Made by a program: the position numbers and the translations under genes. Under the pieces are notes generated by a model that saw only the letters and a program-made list of their open reading frames with translations, searched no databases and was not told where the DNA came from. A stretch of 16,931 nucleotides of DNA from Anaerorudis sp964444915 (lineage in GTDB: Bacteria > Bacteroidota > Bacteroidia > Bacteroidales > Dysgonomonadaceae), in the NCBI GenBank assembly GCA_964444915.1, contig CAYUIY010000046.1:1-16931 (forward strand). Direction: 5' to 3'. The number at the start of each line of letters is the position of its first letter. Position 1 is the first letter of the stretch. This document shows, one piece after another, positions 14,973 through 16,931 of the stretch.

Positions 14973-16067
14973 TTAATTAGGCGCCCTGCGATACAGGAAG
15001 AAGGCAACTGCAGAGAACAAAATATTAGGTATCCAGGCTGCAATGAAAGGACTCATTACACCCGACACGGCAAATGATGAACTGATAGTCATGAATAGAA
15101 TATAAGTCATACTGAGCAGCAGGCCAATCCCAATGTTGAGACCCATGCCGCCCTTTACTTTTCGAGCCGATAGGGATGCGCCGATAATAGTGAGAATGAA
15201 GGCCGAAAGAACAGAAGCAATACGTGAATGGTATTCAATCTGAAAGGGTTGAATATTTCCCATGCCTCTTTTTTTCTGACTGTTGATATATCGCCTGAGC
15301 TGGGGGAGTGTCATCATTTGCTGGTCGGTTTTGGCAATGATAAAATCATTGGGAACAATCTGCATGATGGTGTCGATGCTTGTTCCCGTAGAAATGTGCT
15401 CATATAAGTCGTCGAAGGTACGTATCTGATAGTTATTTATTGTCCAATGATAGCTGGAATCATATTGAATGGATTGGGCCGTGAGACGTGAAACGAGTTG
15501 AAGACTATCAAATTTGTCGAGAGAAAAATTGTAGCCTCTATTGGTGGTAAGGTCGAAATTACCGAAATAGGCAATGGTCCCGGGAGCAACCATAAACTGA
15601 ATATCGTGGTCGCCCACTTTTCGTTTTTTCGGATCAAAATATTTGGCTTCAAATTCGATGCGGGTTCTGTTAGCCGGTGGTATAATATATCCACCAAAAA
15701 TAAAGGATACAATAGCAATAATCAGTGCCGAAATCATATAGGGGCGAAGCATTCGTTTAAAGCTGATTCCGTTGGTAAGAATGGCAATAATTTCGGAATT
15801 ATTGGCCATTTTCGATGTAAAAAAAATGACAGCTAAAAAAACGAACAAGGGACTAAACAGGTTGGCATAGTAGGGAATAAAGTTGAGATAATAGTCAAAA
15901 ACGATTTCTTTGAGAGGGGCATTGTTTGTCATGAATTTATCGATTCTTTCGTTGATATCGAAAACCACCGCAATAGAAAGGATAAGGGCGATCATGAAAA
16001 TAAATGTCCCCAAAAACTTTTTAATGATGTATTTGTCTATTATTTTTAATTTAAAACGCTTATTCAT
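14973..16067 (-). CDS. LptF/LptG-family (YjgP/YjgQ) lipopolysaccharide export permease
   Basis: LptF and LptG form the inner-membrane part of the LptB2FG transporter that extracts lipopolysaccharide for export. This 364-residue protein has the family plan. Three membrane segments near the N-terminus (about 17-36, 62-85 and 107-130) are followed by a periplasmic beta-jellyroll region (about 135-275) and three more segments (about 283-300, 307-328 and 338-360). PPANRTRIEFEAKY (130-143) fits the usual transition into the periplasmic domain. Whether it is LptF or LptG cannot be settled from one gene. The ATG at 16067 places the first membrane segment after a basic stretch. It begins 12 bp after the tgt stop, so tgt and this gene probably share a transcript. 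Confidence 0.93.
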   Translation of the reverse strand: MNKRFKLKIIDKYIIKKFLGTFIFMIALILSIAVVFDINERIDKFMTNNAPLKEIVFDYYLNFIPYYANLFSPLFVFLAVIFFTSKMANNSEIIAILTNGISFKRMLRPYMISALIIAIVSFIFGGYIIPPANRTRIEFEAKYFDPKKRKVGDHDIQFMVAPGTIAYFGNFDLTTNRGYNFSLDKFDSLQLVSRLTAQSIQYDSSYHWTINNYQIRTFDDLYEHISTGTSIDTIMQIVPNDFIIAKTDQQMMTLPQLRRYINSQKKRGMGNIQPFQIEYHSRIASVLSAFILTIIGASLSARKVKGGMGLNIGIGLLLSMTYILFMTISSSFAVSGVMSPFIAAWIPNILFSAVAFFLYRRAPN

Positions 16068-16079
16068 TTCCTTTTTGGT

Positions 16080-16931
16080 CTATAATCGTCTTGTCACGTT
16101 TTCTATGGTGTTTTTTTTCCATAGGGAAAAATCACCTGCAATAATATGTTCTCTCGCTTCACGCATGAGTTGAAGGTAAAAAGCCAGATTATGAATCGAT
16201 GCGATTTGCAGCCCTAGAATTTCTTTTGTATTGAAAAGATGACGTACGTAAGCTTTGCTGTATAATGTATCAACAAACGATGTTCCGTTCTCGTCAAGTG
16301 GCGAAAAATCGTTTTTCCAACGTTCGTTGCGCATGTTCATAATGCCGTTTTTTGTAAATATCTGACCGTTTCGTCCGTTGTGCGTGGGTATAATGCAATC
16401 GAACATATCCACTCCACGTTCAATGGCTTCGAGTAGGTTGGCTGGTGTCCCGACCCCCATAAGGTAGCGAGGTTTATCTGTTGGAAGAATTTCATTCACC
16501 AACTCTATCATTTCGTACATTTTTTCGGCAGGTTCGCCCACGGCAAGTCCGCCAATGGCATTCCCGTCGGCTTCTTTTGCTGCAACATTTTCGGCAGCAC
16601 GGCGACGCAGATCGGGGTATACACATCCTTGAACAATGGGGAAAAGCGTTTGTGAATATCCATAGGGGCATTCGGTTTCGCAAAAACGGGCAATGCATCT
16701 ATCGAGCCAGCGTTCAGTCAGTTCCAACGATTTTTTTGCGTATGTATAATCAGCTGTTCCGGGTGTGCATTCATCAAACGCCATGATGATATCTGCTCCG
16801 ATGATGCGTTGAATGTCGATGACTTTCTCGGGTGTGAAAAAATGCCTCGATCCGTCGATATGCGATTGGAATAAGGCCCCTTCTTCGGTGAGTTTGCGGT
16901 TGTCGGACAACGAAAATACCTGAAATCCGCC
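16080..16931 (-). CDS. tgt: tRNA-guanine transglycosylase (queuine/preQ1), truncated by window edge
   Basis: Tgt exchanges guanine-34 of GUN-anticodon tRNAs for preQ1 in queuosine synthesis. The frame stays open to the window edge, and the first visible residues are GGFQVFSLSDNRK. About 284 codons are seen; roughly 90 N-terminal residues are missing. An apparent start at 16910 is a TTG for a conserved Leu inside that motif, not the true start. Recognisable motifs are AFDECTP (preQ1 pocket), GGLAVGE, and MFDCIIPTHNGRNG, whose Asp (codon 16398-16400) matches the catalytic nucleophile. Two differences from E. coli Tgt are seen. The Arg of PTRNARNG is His (codon 16380-16382). The CxCxxC zinc cysteines are Gly, Ser and Asp (16257-16304), although the following IHN histidine remains. 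Confidence 0.95.
   Translation of the reverse strand, partial: GGFQVFSLSDNRKLTEEGALFQSHIDGSRHFFTPEKVIDIQRIIGADIIMAFDECTPGTADYTYAKKSLELTERWLDRCIARFCETECPYGYSQTLFPIVQGCVYPDLRRRAAENVAAKEADGNAIGGLAVGEPAEKMYEMIELVNEILPTDKPRYLMGVGTPANLLEAIERGVDMFDCIIPTHNGRNGQIFTKNGIMNMRNERWKNDFSPLDENGTSFVDTLYSKAYVRHLFNTKEILGLQIASIHNLAFYLQLMREAREHIIAGDFSLWKKNTIENVTRRL

Overview
This 16.9-kb window looks like ordinary chromosome from a member of the Bacteroidota, most likely order Bacteroidales. The reasons are: several upstream regions carry the TAnnTTTG-type -7 element used by that phylum's primary sigma factor; start codons lack clear Shine-Dalgarno sequences; and the aromatic operon fuses DAHP synthase to chorismate mutase and includes an aminotransferase gene. 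I see no insertion sequence, phage gene or CRISPR array. Genus cannot be fixed from the sequence alone.

Layout. Positions 1-398 (minus strand) hold the first third of recJ, running off the left edge. Then come ftsH (659-2545, minus), a solitary tRNA-Arg(CCU) with its own promoter and terminator (2795-2957, minus), and a dnaE-trxA pair (2993-7067, minus). A 650-bp gap follows, containing the dnaE promoter, a degenerate 41-bp tandem array of about seven units, and the terminator of the next gene. That gene is a POT-family peptide transporter (7719-9704, minus). It is divergent from a four-gene plus-strand operon (10123-14089): pheA, an aminotransferase, aroF-aroQ fusion and tyrA. The operon ends 8 bp from a convergent block on the minus strand: a secreted cyclophilin (14098-14910), an LptF/LptG-family permease (14973-16067) and tgt, which runs off the right edge (16080-16931).

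The most striking feature is the leader of the aromatic operon (about 9907-10096). It encodes an 18-residue peptide, MKYIHFAYPFYFYFYFEK, in which nine of eleven consecutive residues are Phe or Tyr. The following RNA can form three mutually exclusive helices: a 1:2 helix, a perfect 11-bp 2:3 antiterminator, and a 3:4 hairpin followed by nine U. This is the architecture of translation-coupled transcription attenuation. It appears to read both Phe-tRNA and Tyr-tRNA supply for an operon that makes both amino acids: AroF-AroQ feeds and commits the pathway, PheA and TyrA split prephenate, and the aminotransferase probably finishes the products.

Other points of interest are the 41-bp array upstream of dnaE, a Tgt that lacks the three zinc-binding cysteines of the family, a POT transporter with a loop insertion of about 155 residues, an altered Phe-binding motif in the PheA ACT domain, and a mismatch in the tRNA-Arg acceptor stem.
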